Under the pieces are notes generated by a model, which had not been told where the DNA came from, did no database searches, and saw only the letters and a list, made by a program, of their open reading frames with translations. Position numbers and translations under genes: made by a program. Source: Gammaproteobacteria bacterium AqS3 (GTDB taxonomy: Bacteria; Pseudomonadota; Gammaproteobacteria; MEIF01; AqS3). Taken from it: a stretch of DNA of 35,658 nucleotides. Below, in pieces: positions 9,341 to 16,179 of the stretch (positions within the stretch are counted from its first letter, which is position 1; each line of letters begins with the position of its first letter). Location of the stretch: contig MEIF01000211.1 in assembly GCA_001750645.1 (NCBI GenBank), forward strand, positions 1 to 35,658. The letters are read 5' to 3'.

Positions 9341-10879
9341 ATGCGCAATCCGCTGGTGCTGATCGTTCTCGACGGCTGGGGTTACAGCGCCGCAACCGAG
9401 CACAACGCCATCCACAGCGCCGGCACCCCCTGCTGGGATCGCCTCTGGTGCGAGCGCCCGCACCGGCTGATCAGCGGCAGCGGCAGCGCCGTCGGCCTGC
9501 CGGAGGGCTACATGGGCAATTCCGAGGTCGGGCATCTCTGCCTCGGGGCGGGGCGCATCATGCGCCAGAGCCTGGCGCGCATCAATGACGCCATCGCCTC
9601 GGGCGAGTGGGCGCAGAACCCGGCACTGACCGGCGCGCTCGACCGGGCGGTGCGGCTGGGCAGCGCGCTTCACGTCCTCGGCCTGGTCTCGCCCGGCGGG
9701 GTGCACTCCCACGAAGACCACATCTTCGAGCTGCTGCAGCTCGCGGCGGACAGGGGGGTGGAGAACATCCGCCTGCACGCCTTCACCGACGGGCGCGATG
9801 TCCCGCCCCGCAGCGCCCATGACTCGCTGCTGCGCGCCGAGCGCCAGGCCGAGAAAACCGGGGCGCACCTGGCCAGCCTGTGCGGGCGCTACAGCGCCAT
9901 GGACCGCGACCAGCGCTGGGAGCGCACCGAGGCGGCCTACGACCTGCTGACCGCCGGCGCCGCTGCGTATTCCGCCGACACCGCACCCGCCGCCCTGGAG
10001 ATGGCCTATCAGCGAGGCGAGAGCGATGAGTTCATCGCCCCGACGCGACTGGCGGGCCACGCCCCGATCGCCGACGGCGATGTCGTCATCCACGCCAACT
10101 TTCGCGCCGACCGCGCCCGCCAGCTGAGCGCGGCGCTGTGCCAGGAGCCCGGGCAGTTTCAGGGGTTCGAGCGCAGGGTCCGCCCCGACCTCGGCGAGTT
10201 TCTGATGATGACGCACTACGCCGACAGCATTCCCGCCGGCTGCGCCTTCCCGCCCGAGACCGTGATCAACTCCCTCGGCGAGTGGGTCGCCCGGCACGGC
10301 TGGCGCCAGCTGCGCGTCGCCGAGACCGAAAAATACGCGCACGTGACCTTCTTCTTCAACGGCGGGCGCGAAAAGCCCTTTCACGGCGAGGAGCGCGTGC
10401 TGATCGAATCCCCCCGGGTGGCGACCTACGATCTGCAGCCGGAGATGAGCGCGGCCCGGGTCGCCGACGCCGTGGTCGGGGCGATCCAGGAGCGCACGCA
10501 CGATCTGATCATCTGCAATTTCGCCAACGGCGACATGGTCGGGCACACCGGGGTCTGGGAGGCGGCCATCACTGCGGTCGAGACCGTCGACGGCTGCCTC
10601 GAGCGCATCAGCAGCGCGCTTGCGGCCACCGAGGGGGCGCAGTGCCTGATCACCGCCGATCACGGCAACGTCGAGGCCATGTTCAACCCCGACGTCGGGC
10701 AGACCCACACGGCGCACACGACCTCGCCGGTGCCGCTGATCTACCTGGGCGGGCGCCGGGTCGAATTTGACGAGGCCCCCGCCGGGCTGGCCGACATCGC
10801 CCCGACGCTGCTCTGCCTGGCCGGCATGCCGCTGCCGGAAGACATGCAGGGGCGGGTTCTGCTGCGCGAGAGGGGCTGA
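9341..10879 (+). CDS. gpmI: 2,3-bisphosphoglycerate-independent phosphoglycerate mutase
   Basis: The 512-residue protein matches the usual length of cofactor-independent phosphoglycerate mutase, which interconverts 3- and 2-phosphoglycerate in glycolysis and gluconeogenesis using two manganese ions. The N-terminus has the metal-site motif LIVLDGWG (Asp11). MGNSEVGH follows, with Ser61 as the phosphorylated nucleophile. Further metal-ligand segments are seen at HSHEDH, DGRDVPP, NFRADRARQ, KYAHVTFFFNGG, NGDMVGHTG and TADHGNVE. The start is the first ATG and leads directly into the conserved core. envC follows after 5 bases and ctp after that, an order also known from Pseudomonas, so co-transcription is likely. 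Confidence 0.96.
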   Translation: MRNPLVLIVLDGWGYSAATEHNAIHSAGTPCWDRLWCERPHRLISGSGSAVGLPEGYMGNSEVGHLCLGAGRIMRQSLARINDAIASGEWAQNPALTGALDRAVRLGSALHVLGLVSPGGVHSHEDHIFELLQLAADRGVENIRLHAFTDGRDVPPRSAHDSLLRAERQAEKTGAHLASLCGRYSAMDRDQRWERTEAAYDLLTAGAAAYSADTAPAALEMAYQRGESDEFIAPTRLAGHAPIADGDVVIHANFRADRARQLSAALCQEPGQFQGFERRVRPDLGEFLMMTHYADSIPAGCAFPPETVINSLGEWVARHGWRQLRVAETEKYAHVTFFFNGGREKPFHGEERVLIESPRVATYDLQPEMSAARVADAVVGAIQERTHDLIICNFANGDMVGHTGVWEAAITAVETVDGCLERISSALAATEGAQCLITADHGNVEAMFNPDVGQTHTAHTTSPVPLIYLGGRRVEFDEAPAGLADIAPTLLCLAGMPLPEDMQGRVLLRERG

Positions 10880-10884
10880 GCCCC

Positions 10885-12075
10885 GTGCCCGTGCACCGCC
10901 GGCGCCCTCTGGCGCGAGGTTCTCCGCTCGGGCTCTGTGCGCTCGCCGCCGCCTGGCTGCTGCTCTGTCCGGCGCCGCCGGTGGGCGCCCAGGCCGCCGC
11001 CGACGCCTGCGAGCGCGCCCCGGAGTCCGACGCCTGCCGGCAGCTCGAGCAGTTGCAGCAGGCCGAGCAGCGGGAGCGGCTGCGCATCCAGAGCAGCAAC
11101 CGCAGCATCAAGAGCCGCCAGCGTGAGCTGCGCTCGATCGAGCGGCAGATCAGCGGTCTCAACTCCACCATCAGCCGGCTGCAGAAGACCGAGGCCGACC
11201 TGAAGAACCTGCAGAGCATCAGCGATGCGCGCATCGCCCAGCTCGAGGAGCAGCTGCACCAGCAGCAGAGCCACGTCAACCGGATGCTGCGCCGGCACTA
11301 CCGCCTGGTGCAGTCCGGCGCCCTGTCCCCGGCCGCATCCGGCGCCGCCGAGGCGCTGCTGCTGCCGCACTACCTGGGCTACTGGCTGCGCGCCCCGCAG
11401 AGCGAGTCCAGGCACTACCGCGCCATCGCCGACAGCCTGCACCAGGCGCGCCGCATCGCCGAGGAGCGCGCCAGGCGCGTGGCGCAGAACGCCGCCGAGA
11501 GCCGCCGGCAGCGGGAGGCGCTGGCGCAGGCGAGCAGCCAGCGCAGCCAGCTGATCACCAACCTGCAGGGGCGCGTCGCGCAATCCCAGCGGGAGCTCGA
11601 CCGCATCGGCGAGCGCCGCCGGGAGCTGGAGGCGCTGGTGCGCGAGCTCGAGCGCCAGGCGCTGGCCTCGCAGCGCGCTGGGGGAGGCAAATTCCCCTCG
11701 CTGCGCGGCAAGCTGCTGCGCCCGGTGCGCGCCGTCGAGGTGCTGGCGCGCTACGGTGCCCGCTCGGCCGCCGGCCAGCGCTCCGACGGCATCCGCCTGC
11801 GCGCCGTCCCCGGGGCTCCGGTGCGGGCCGTGGCCGAGGGCGAGGTGGTCTACTCCGGCGCCCTCAAGGCGGTCGGCAACTTCATCGTCATCGACCACGG
11901 CGGTGGGTATTCGAGCGTCTACGGCGAGGTCGACCCCGTCATCGCCCAGGGCGCCAAAGTCCGCGCCGGCGAAAACATCGCCCGCGTGCGGGACGCGCAG
12001 CCTGAAATGTTCTTCGCCCTGCGCCAGCGCAGCGGCTGGTTCAACCCCGAGGGCTGGCTGGCCGGATCGTGGTAA
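10885..12075 (+). CDS. envC: EnvC-like murein hydrolase activator (coiled coil plus degenerate LytM/M23 domain)
   Basis: The 396-residue protein starts at GTG (10885; a second in-frame GTG lies at 10891), 5 bases after the gpmI stop. A basic N-terminus and hydrophobic segment to about residue 35 (cleavage near VGAQA) indicate export. Residues ~45–270 are heptad-like, Gln/Arg/Glu-rich coiled coil. The last ~110 residues are a LytM fold. Where active M23 enzymes have HxGxD and HxH, this protein has SDGIRLRA and EMFFALR, so zinc ligands are missing. That is the known state of EnvC, which activates the amidases AmiA/AmiB at the septum instead of cutting peptidoglycan. Role in daughter-cell separation is inferred from the family. 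The symbol is by similarity of architecture. Confidence 0.88.
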   Translation: MPVHRRRPLARGSPLGLCALAAAWLLLCPAPPVGAQAAADACERAPESDACRQLEQLQQAEQRERLRIQSSNRSIKSRQRELRSIERQISGLNSTISRLQKTEADLKNLQSISDARIAQLEEQLHQQQSHVNRMLRRHYRLVQSGALSPAASGAAEALLLPHYLGYWLRAPQSESRHYRAIADSLHQARRIAEERARRVAQNAAESRRQREALAQASSQRSQLITNLQGRVAQSQRELDRIGERRRELEALVRELERQALASQRAGGGKFPSLRGKLLRPVRAVEVLARYGARSAAGQRSDGIRLRAVPGAPVRAVAEGEVVYSGALKAVGNFIVIDHGGGYSSVYGEVDPVIAQGAKVRAGENIARVRDAQPEMFFALRQRSGWFNPEGWLAGSW

Positions 12076-12115
12076 TCTGCACGGCTTTGCTGAGACGGCC
12101 CCGGTCGCCTGTGCC

Positions 12116-13429
12116 ATGCCCCGCCTAGGTCCAGCGACGATCCTCTTCGCTCTTGCGCTTCTGACTCCCGCACTGGCCCAGGTGCAGGAGCAGCCGCGGC
12201 CCGCCGAGGACATGCTCGAGTCCGGCGAGGCTCCCGCCGAAGACACGCCCATTCCGCCCGAGGAGCTGGCCGCCTTCGGCAAGATCTACCGCCTGATCCT
12301 GCGCCACCACCCCGACACCAGCATCACCCCCGAGCAGCTCATCGAGGGGGCGATCCGCGGCATGCTCAGCAGCGTCGACAACTACTCCGAGTACATCAGC
12401 GCCGGCGACGTCGTCGAGCGCGAGAAGAAGGAGCAGTTCGGCCAGGTGCAGGATGTCGGCATCGAGATTGCCCGCACCGCCAAGGGCATCCAGGTGCTGT
12501 CGGTGTATCCCAACTCCCCGGCGCACAAGGGCGGCGTCAAGGCCCTCGACGTGCTGCTGGAGATCGACGGCTCCCGCACGGCGCTGCTGGGCATGAACAC
12601 CGTGCGCGCCAAGCTCGCCGGCGAGACCGGCACCAAGGCGCGGCTGACCGTGCTGAGGGAGGGCGCCGAGCGGCGCCTGGAGTTTGAGCGCAGCCGCTAC
12701 GAATTCACCGAGGTCGAAAACCTCCCCGCCATCGAGGGCGGCTACGGCCACATCCGCATCCACTGGTTCTCGGCCGACACCGCCGACCGCTTCGAGCTGG
12801 CGCTGAGCGGGCTGCTGCGCCTCGAGGCCGACGGCATCAACGGCCTGCTCATCGACCTGAGGGGCAATGCCGGCGGGCACATCGAGAGCGCCCTCAAGAG
12901 CGCCCAGAAATTCATCGACGGGCACAGCATGATCAGCATTCGCATGCGCCCGCCGGCACAGCCGATCCGCTACCGGGCGGCGCGCGGCGATGTCCTCAGC
13001 GGGATCCCCATCGTGCTGCTGGTCGACGGCGGCACCGCCTCGGCCGCCGAAATGTTCACCCTCGCCCTGCAGCAGAACAACCGCGCCGTCGTGGTCGGCA
13101 ATCAGACCTTCGGCAAGGGCAGCACGCAGAGCTCGATCGCCATCGGCGCCGACCGGGAGCTGATTCTGACCACCGGCTACTACCTCGACCCGCTCGGCAA
13201 GAGCATCCACGCCAGGGGCATCAAGCCCGATGTGCTGCTGGGGCTGCGCCCGCCCGACCAGAGGGGCGAGGAGGACTGGCAGGTCGAGCGCGCCCTCGAC
13301 GTCCTGCGCGCCCTCGACCGCATGCGCACCCCGACGCCGCCCCCGCCGGCACAGTCGGCCGAGTCCTCCTCCCCGTCCCAGGAGGACAACGTCGCCGGCG
13401 ACATCCAGGAGCTGCTGAGGAGTTATTAG
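12116..13429 (+). CDS. ctp: Carboxy-terminal processing protease (S41 family, PDZ-containing)
   Basis: The start chosen is the ATG at 12116. The frame is open further upstream but only as a shadow of envC; from this ATG a signal peptide follows (MPRLGPATILFALALLTPALA). The 437-residue product has an N-terminal helical region, a PDZ domain at about 115–190 (GIEI, GIQVLSVYPNSPAHKGGV, LDVLLEIDG) and an S41 core. Catalytic Ser309 lies in GGTASAAE and Lys334 in FGKGSTQ, the Ser–Lys dyad of Ctp/Prc proteases. These periplasmic enzymes trim C-termini of envelope proteins and, in Pseudomonas, degrade peptidoglycan hydrolases. It sits 40 bases after envC, in the same order as in Pseudomonas, which fits joint control of murein hydrolysis. 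A Pro/Ser-rich C-terminal tail is poorly conserved. Confidence 0.94.
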   Translation: MPRLGPATILFALALLTPALAQVQEQPRPAEDMLESGEAPAEDTPIPPEELAAFGKIYRLILRHHPDTSITPEQLIEGAIRGMLSSVDNYSEYISAGDVVEREKKEQFGQVQDVGIEIARTAKGIQVLSVYPNSPAHKGGVKALDVLLEIDGSRTALLGMNTVRAKLAGETGTKARLTVLREGAERRLEFERSRYEFTEVENLPAIEGGYGHIRIHWFSADTADRFELALSGLLRLEADGINGLLIDLRGNAGGHIESALKSAQKFIDGHSMISIRMRPPAQPIRYRAARGDVLSGIPIVLLVDGGTASAAEMFTLALQQNNRAVVVGNQTFGKGSTQSSIAIGADRELILTTGYYLDPLGKSIHARGIKPDVLLGLRPPDQRGEEDWQVERALDVLRALDRMRTPTPPPPAQSAESSSPSQEDNVAGDIQELLRSY

Positions 13430-13464
13430 TCGGGCAGAGGCTCGGGCGGGATGTCGTTGGGGGC

Positions 13465-13515
13465 GAATGGTGCTGCAGGCATCGGGTGAAGGTCTGGGAT
13501 GCCAGGCGGGGAGGG
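13465..13515 (+). repeat. Tail repeat copy 1 (shortened remnant)
   Basis: The stretch caggcatcgggtgaaggt followed by ctggg is identical to copy 3 at about 17921. It then runs into atgccaggcgggga, matching the end of copy 2 at about 17230–17247. The middle present in copies 2 and 3 is absent, so this looks like a decayed or deleted copy. It lies between ctp and the convergent membrane-protein gene at 13525. Confidence 0.55.
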
Positions 13516-13524
13516 TTGCCCGCG

Positions 13525-14064
13525 TCAGTCAGAAATCTGCTCCACAAGCTGTCGCGCCATCTTTTCAGACCTTAGATAATGCCGATATGAAAAGCAGGAG
13601 ATTGCAATACTGATACACCATCCGATAAAAATAAGAACGTGTAGCTCAAATATTCCGATCAAAATGCTGACACTCCAACACAGAAGCCCGACTGTCATTA
13701 GAGTTGCCCGATTGGCATGCCTTTCGCGTCCCTCCTTAAATCGTGTAATAAGCTCTCTGGCGCTAATATTTTTCTCTAATTCTCTGTCGACAGAATCGGT
13801 AAACCAGAGGCGATTTATCCAAATGCAGGCTGGGACAATCAGCAACACAATGTTGCCTAACACGAAAATAATGTTAAGCAGGGAGTCGTTAGTGTGTGAG
13901 TAAAACCAAAGAAACACACTGAACACAACAACCGCACTGAGACTCAAAACTGTGTAAAAGATGTCTTCTGCTTTGGCATTCCCGAAAAACGGATACAACC
14001 GTTTCCGCAGTTCGTTTGTCTGTCGCTCGATTTCCTGTTGCTGTTCTTGAGTCTGCGGTTTCAT
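13525..14064 (-). CDS. Small membrane protein, paralogue of the gene at 17262
   Basis: I do not recognise the family. The 179-residue protein opens with a Gln/Glu-rich charged amphipathic stretch (about 1–35). Two hydrophobic segments follow at about 40–60 and 66–86, a charged region, then a second hydrophobic pair at about 120–155 containing TVGLLCWSVSILIG, and a basic/charged tail with RSEKMARQL. The same layout and near-identical TVGLLCWGFSILIG and ESEKIARNL occur in the gene at 17262. The topology suggests four membrane spans with both ends in the cytoplasm (inference). The base composition is visibly AT-richer than in ctp or gpmI, suggesting an accessory origin. It is convergent with ctp and directly faces tail repeat copy 1. 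Confidence 0.75.
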   Translation of the reverse strand: MKPQTQEQQQEIERQTNELRKRLYPFFGNAKAEDIFYTVLSLSAVVVFSVFLWFYSHTNDSLLNIIFVLGNIVLLIVPACIWINRLWFTDSVDRELEKNISARELITRFKEGRERHANRATLMTVGLLCWSVSILIGIFELHVLIFIGWCISIAISCFSYRHYLRSEKMARQLVEQISD

Positions 14065-14629
14065 CGTTTATTCCCTGTCTATCGCTTTAGCGACCGCCGC
14101 AATTCTAGCCCAACAGCCCTCCCCCATCTAGGTTTCCCGAAGCCGACTGGAATTGCGGTAATATTTCAAAGATCGCTGGCAAACGCCCTCGCGCGGGAGG
14201 TGTTGAGTAATGTTGTAAAAAATTGCCTCTCACACCTCATCGCAGCGATGCGGGTCGCCTTGCTCTCGCGGTCCAGGTCGTCAATCAGAGCCGCCATCAC
14301 GGGCGGAGGAAACGCTTGCAGCAGCGACACTCAAAAGCGAGGGGGAGCAAAAGGAACCGCAACAGCGTGAATCCGAGCGGCAGCTTTAACCGCCGCTGCA
14401 TTGCGAACCTTGCACAGCTTCGAAGGAGTTTGCAATGTTGGATCTGCGGAGCAGCACACCGACGATCCGGGAGGGTCAGACTTGCCGGCATGCCGCCTGG
14501 CACTGGTGCCGAAGCCGCAGAAAAACAAGGCTGTAAGCCGCCCTGTTGTAGAGGCTTGACAACCCCCCCCACTCTGATACCTTGAAAAGGTCAGGTTGAT
14601 TTTGTTCACACCCAGGGAGGGTAGACATC
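14065..14629 (+). other. Intergenic stretch with no convincing gene
   Basis: Several short frames of 86–120 codons exist on both strands, but none has a signal peptide, recognisable motif or natural amino-acid make-up. All overlap one another. The segment separates the minus-strand gene at 14064 from the exported-protein gene at 14630, so it should hold their divergent promoters. A decayed gene or a small RNA cannot be excluded. Confidence 0.5.
14556..14583 (+). promoter_or_regulatory. Putative sigma-70 promoter of the exported coiled-coil protein gene
   Basis: TTGACA (14556–14561) is followed after 16 bases by TACCTT (14578–14583); the overlapping TGATAC is an alternative -10. A strong Shine–Dalgarno (GGGAGGG, about 14613–14619) precedes the ATG at 14630. 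The spacer contains a C8 run. Confidence 0.4.
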
Positions 14630-15451
14630 ATGAAAAAACTAACTGCTGCTTTAATCGCCGTGTTCCTGTTTCCGGCATCGTTTGCGTTGGGAGGGGAACA
14701 CCCCGCGCTCGCCGATTCGCGACCGTCGCTCGTCAATGACGATTTGGCTTTTGCCTTTCACGGTGATGTCCCGCTTCAGGCTCAGTTTCTGAGTGAGGAG
14801 GAGATGGTCGAGGCGGAGGGGAAAGTATTCGCTGTGCCGCTTCTGTATTTTCTACCTGCGATTCCACCATGGGTCGCGACAACTTGGACGACTGTTACCA
14901 CAGCCGCCACTGTTTACACCGTTTATCAGGTGGTCACCCCAGATCCAAATACCCAACAGATAGAACGAAACAATGCACAGATCGGTAAGCTGCAAGAAAA
15001 ACTACAAGTTAGTCAACAGCAAATTGCTAACCTTTCAGAACTAATCAATGCTTTGTCAGATGGCGAGTATGGGCAGCTTATGCAGAGAATTGAAGGATTG
15101 GAAGAACTTATAAAAAATCAACAAGCAGAGATAGAACGGCTGAAAAAGGAAAATGAGAGATTAAGAAACGGCGACACCGACGACACCCAGCCTCCGCCGG
15201 GGCGTTCAGGGCCCGAACCCGGACAACAGGGAACCAACTACAGCTACAACAACTACAACGTGAATGACATCAATGACCAGAGTCGTCGTCGCGAACTTCC
15301 AGAGCCAAACACTTGGTCGGAGGATGCAACTGACACTCATGGCCATCGCAGCGGTAACCAAGGCAGCAGCGGTAACCAAGGCAGCGGCAGTGGAAGCAGC
15401 AGCGGCGGCGGTATTAAAGATACCGATCTCCCAGACGTCGACGACAAATAA
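14630..15451 (+). CDS. Sec-exported coiled-coil protein with a double-glycine-like leader motif; candidate C39 substrate
   Basis: The 273-residue protein starts after a strong ribosome site. A Sec signal peptide (MKKLTAALIAVFLFPASFAL) ends near residue 28. Residues 54–64 read LSEEEMVEAEG, closely resembling the LS-x-EEL-x-x-V-x-GG leader consensus cut by C39 peptidases. A hydrophobic, Thr/Val-rich segment lies at about 67–104 and a heptad-patterned coiled coil at about 107–178 (EKLQVSQQQIANLSELI, ERLKKENERL). The last ~95 residues are low complexity: Pro/Gly-rich, an Asn/Tyr stretch (NYSYNNYNVND), then Gly/Ser repeats and an acidic end. A C39 peptidase gene follows 77 bases downstream, after a terminator-like hairpin. 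The proposed life history (export, leader cleavage, surface assembly) is inference; the layout recalls FilA-type proteins of Acinetobacter. Confidence 0.8.
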   Translation: MKKLTAALIAVFLFPASFALGGEHPALADSRPSLVNDDLAFAFHGDVPLQAQFLSEEEMVEAEGKVFAVPLLYFLPAIPPWVATTWTTVTTAATVYTVYQVVTPDPNTQQIERNNAQIGKLQEKLQVSQQQIANLSELINALSDGEYGQLMQRIEGLEELIKNQQAEIERLKKENERLRNGDTDDTQPPPGRSGPEPGQQGTNYSYNNYNVNDINDQSRRRELPEPNTWSEDATDTHGHRSGNQGSSGNQGSGSGSSSGGGIKDTDLPDVDDK

Positions 15452-15465
15452 AGACCGGCATTCCG

Positions 15466-15496
15466 AGCCTCCTCGCTGATTGCGGGGAGGCTTCTG
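15466..15496 (+). terminator. Hairpin terminator or attenuator between exported-protein gene and C39 gene
   Basis: An 11-base stem (agcctcctcgc with gcggggaggct, one T·G wobble) encloses the 5-base loop tgatt and is followed by ttctgctta. It sits 14 bases after the stop at 15451. The T-run is weak, so it could allow partial readthrough and set a high substrate-to-peptidase ratio. Confidence 0.6.
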
Positions 15497-15504
15497 CTTA
15501 ATCA

Positions 15505-15530
15505 ATTGACAAAAGATATTGACAAAAGAT
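15505..15530 (+). repeat. Perfect 13-base tandem duplication abutting the C39 start codon
   Basis: attgacaaaagat occurs twice back to back (15505–15517 and 15518–15530), and the second copy supplies the first two bases of the ATG. There is no normal Shine–Dalgarno; only AAAAG lies immediately before the start. Copy number could affect translation initiation. Confidence 0.75.
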
Positions 15531-16179
15531 GAGGCTCGTCTTTTTCTCTGTGCTCCTGTGCCTGTCCGCCTCGCCGCCGGCCGCGGCACGGGAGTTCGGT
15601 CAGGCGGACAGCCCGCAGTGGATGCCGAGCTCACAGATCAAGACTTGGCGCGAATTTCAACGGGAGCGTGTGGAGATGCAGGACTTGGATTACTCATGCG
15701 GCGCTGCGGCTCTGGCGACGCTTCTGCGGGAGTTCTACGGGGTGGCGACGAACGAAGCCGATGTGCTGCAATGGATGGGGAAGCAGACCGCCGCCTCGCT
15801 TGCTGATCTGGCGAGTGCGGCTGACACCTACGGTTTCAGGGCGGTGGGTTTGCGCATGCCGCTGCCCGATCTGCTGAGGCTGAAAATTCCCGCAATTGTG
15901 CATCTCGTCCACAGGGGCGAGGGGCATTTTTCGGTTGTGAATGGTGTCCGGGCGGACGGCCTAATCGCCCTGGCCGATCCGTCCTGGGGCAACCGGCAGC
16001 TGCTCCGGCACCAGTTCGTCGAGCTTTGGGATGCCGATGGCACGGGCGAGGGCAAGGTGCTGCTGATCGTTCCCAAGCTCAAAGGACATCCGATGCAACG
16101 CGAGTTTTTCCGCTCACCGGAGGGTGCGGCGACAGCTTACGAAGCCCTGCGGTTTATGCGACATTCTGACCTCCGATGA
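15529..16179 (+). CDS. Secreted stand-alone C39-like cysteine peptidase
   Basis: The 216-residue protein has a signal peptide (MRLVFFSVLLCLSASPPAAA) and a single papain-like C39 domain. Gln51 and Cys57 lie in MQDLDYSCGAAALATLL, His133 in GEGHFSVVNG and Asp150 in LADPSWGN. These are the oxyanion Gln and the Cys–His–Asp triad of peptidases that remove double-glycine leaders. Classical C39 domains are fused to an ABC exporter and act in the cytoplasm. Here there is no ABC part, and the signal peptide puts the enzyme in the periplasm or outside. The neighbouring exported protein with an LSEEEM…EG motif is the obvious candidate substrate. The stop overlaps the next start (ATGA), so synthesis with the barrel protein is probably coupled. 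It resembles the Acinetobacter FilB-type C39 peptidase as I remember it. Confidence 0.88.
   Translation: MRLVFFSVLLCLSASPPAAAREFGQADSPQWMPSSQIKTWREFQRERVEMQDLDYSCGAAALATLLREFYGVATNEADVLQWMGKQTAASLADLASAADTYGFRAVGLRMPLPDLLRLKIPAIVHLVHRGEGHFSVVNGVRADGLIALADPSWGNRQLLRHQFVELWDADGTGEGKVLLIVPKLKGHPMQREFFRSPEGAATAYEALRFMRHSDLR

Noticed and set aside
9140-10717. Minus-strand frame of 525 codons opposite gpmI
   Set aside because: Antisense shadow of the well-supported gpmI; no motif of its own.
10885-12075. Active M23 endopeptidase
   Set aside because: The HxGxD and HxH zinc-ligand motifs are missing, which fits an EnvC-type activator better.
14038-14736. Short overlapping frames of 86–120 codons on both strands
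   Set aside because: No signal peptide, motif, ribosome site or conserved-looking composition; mutually overlapping.
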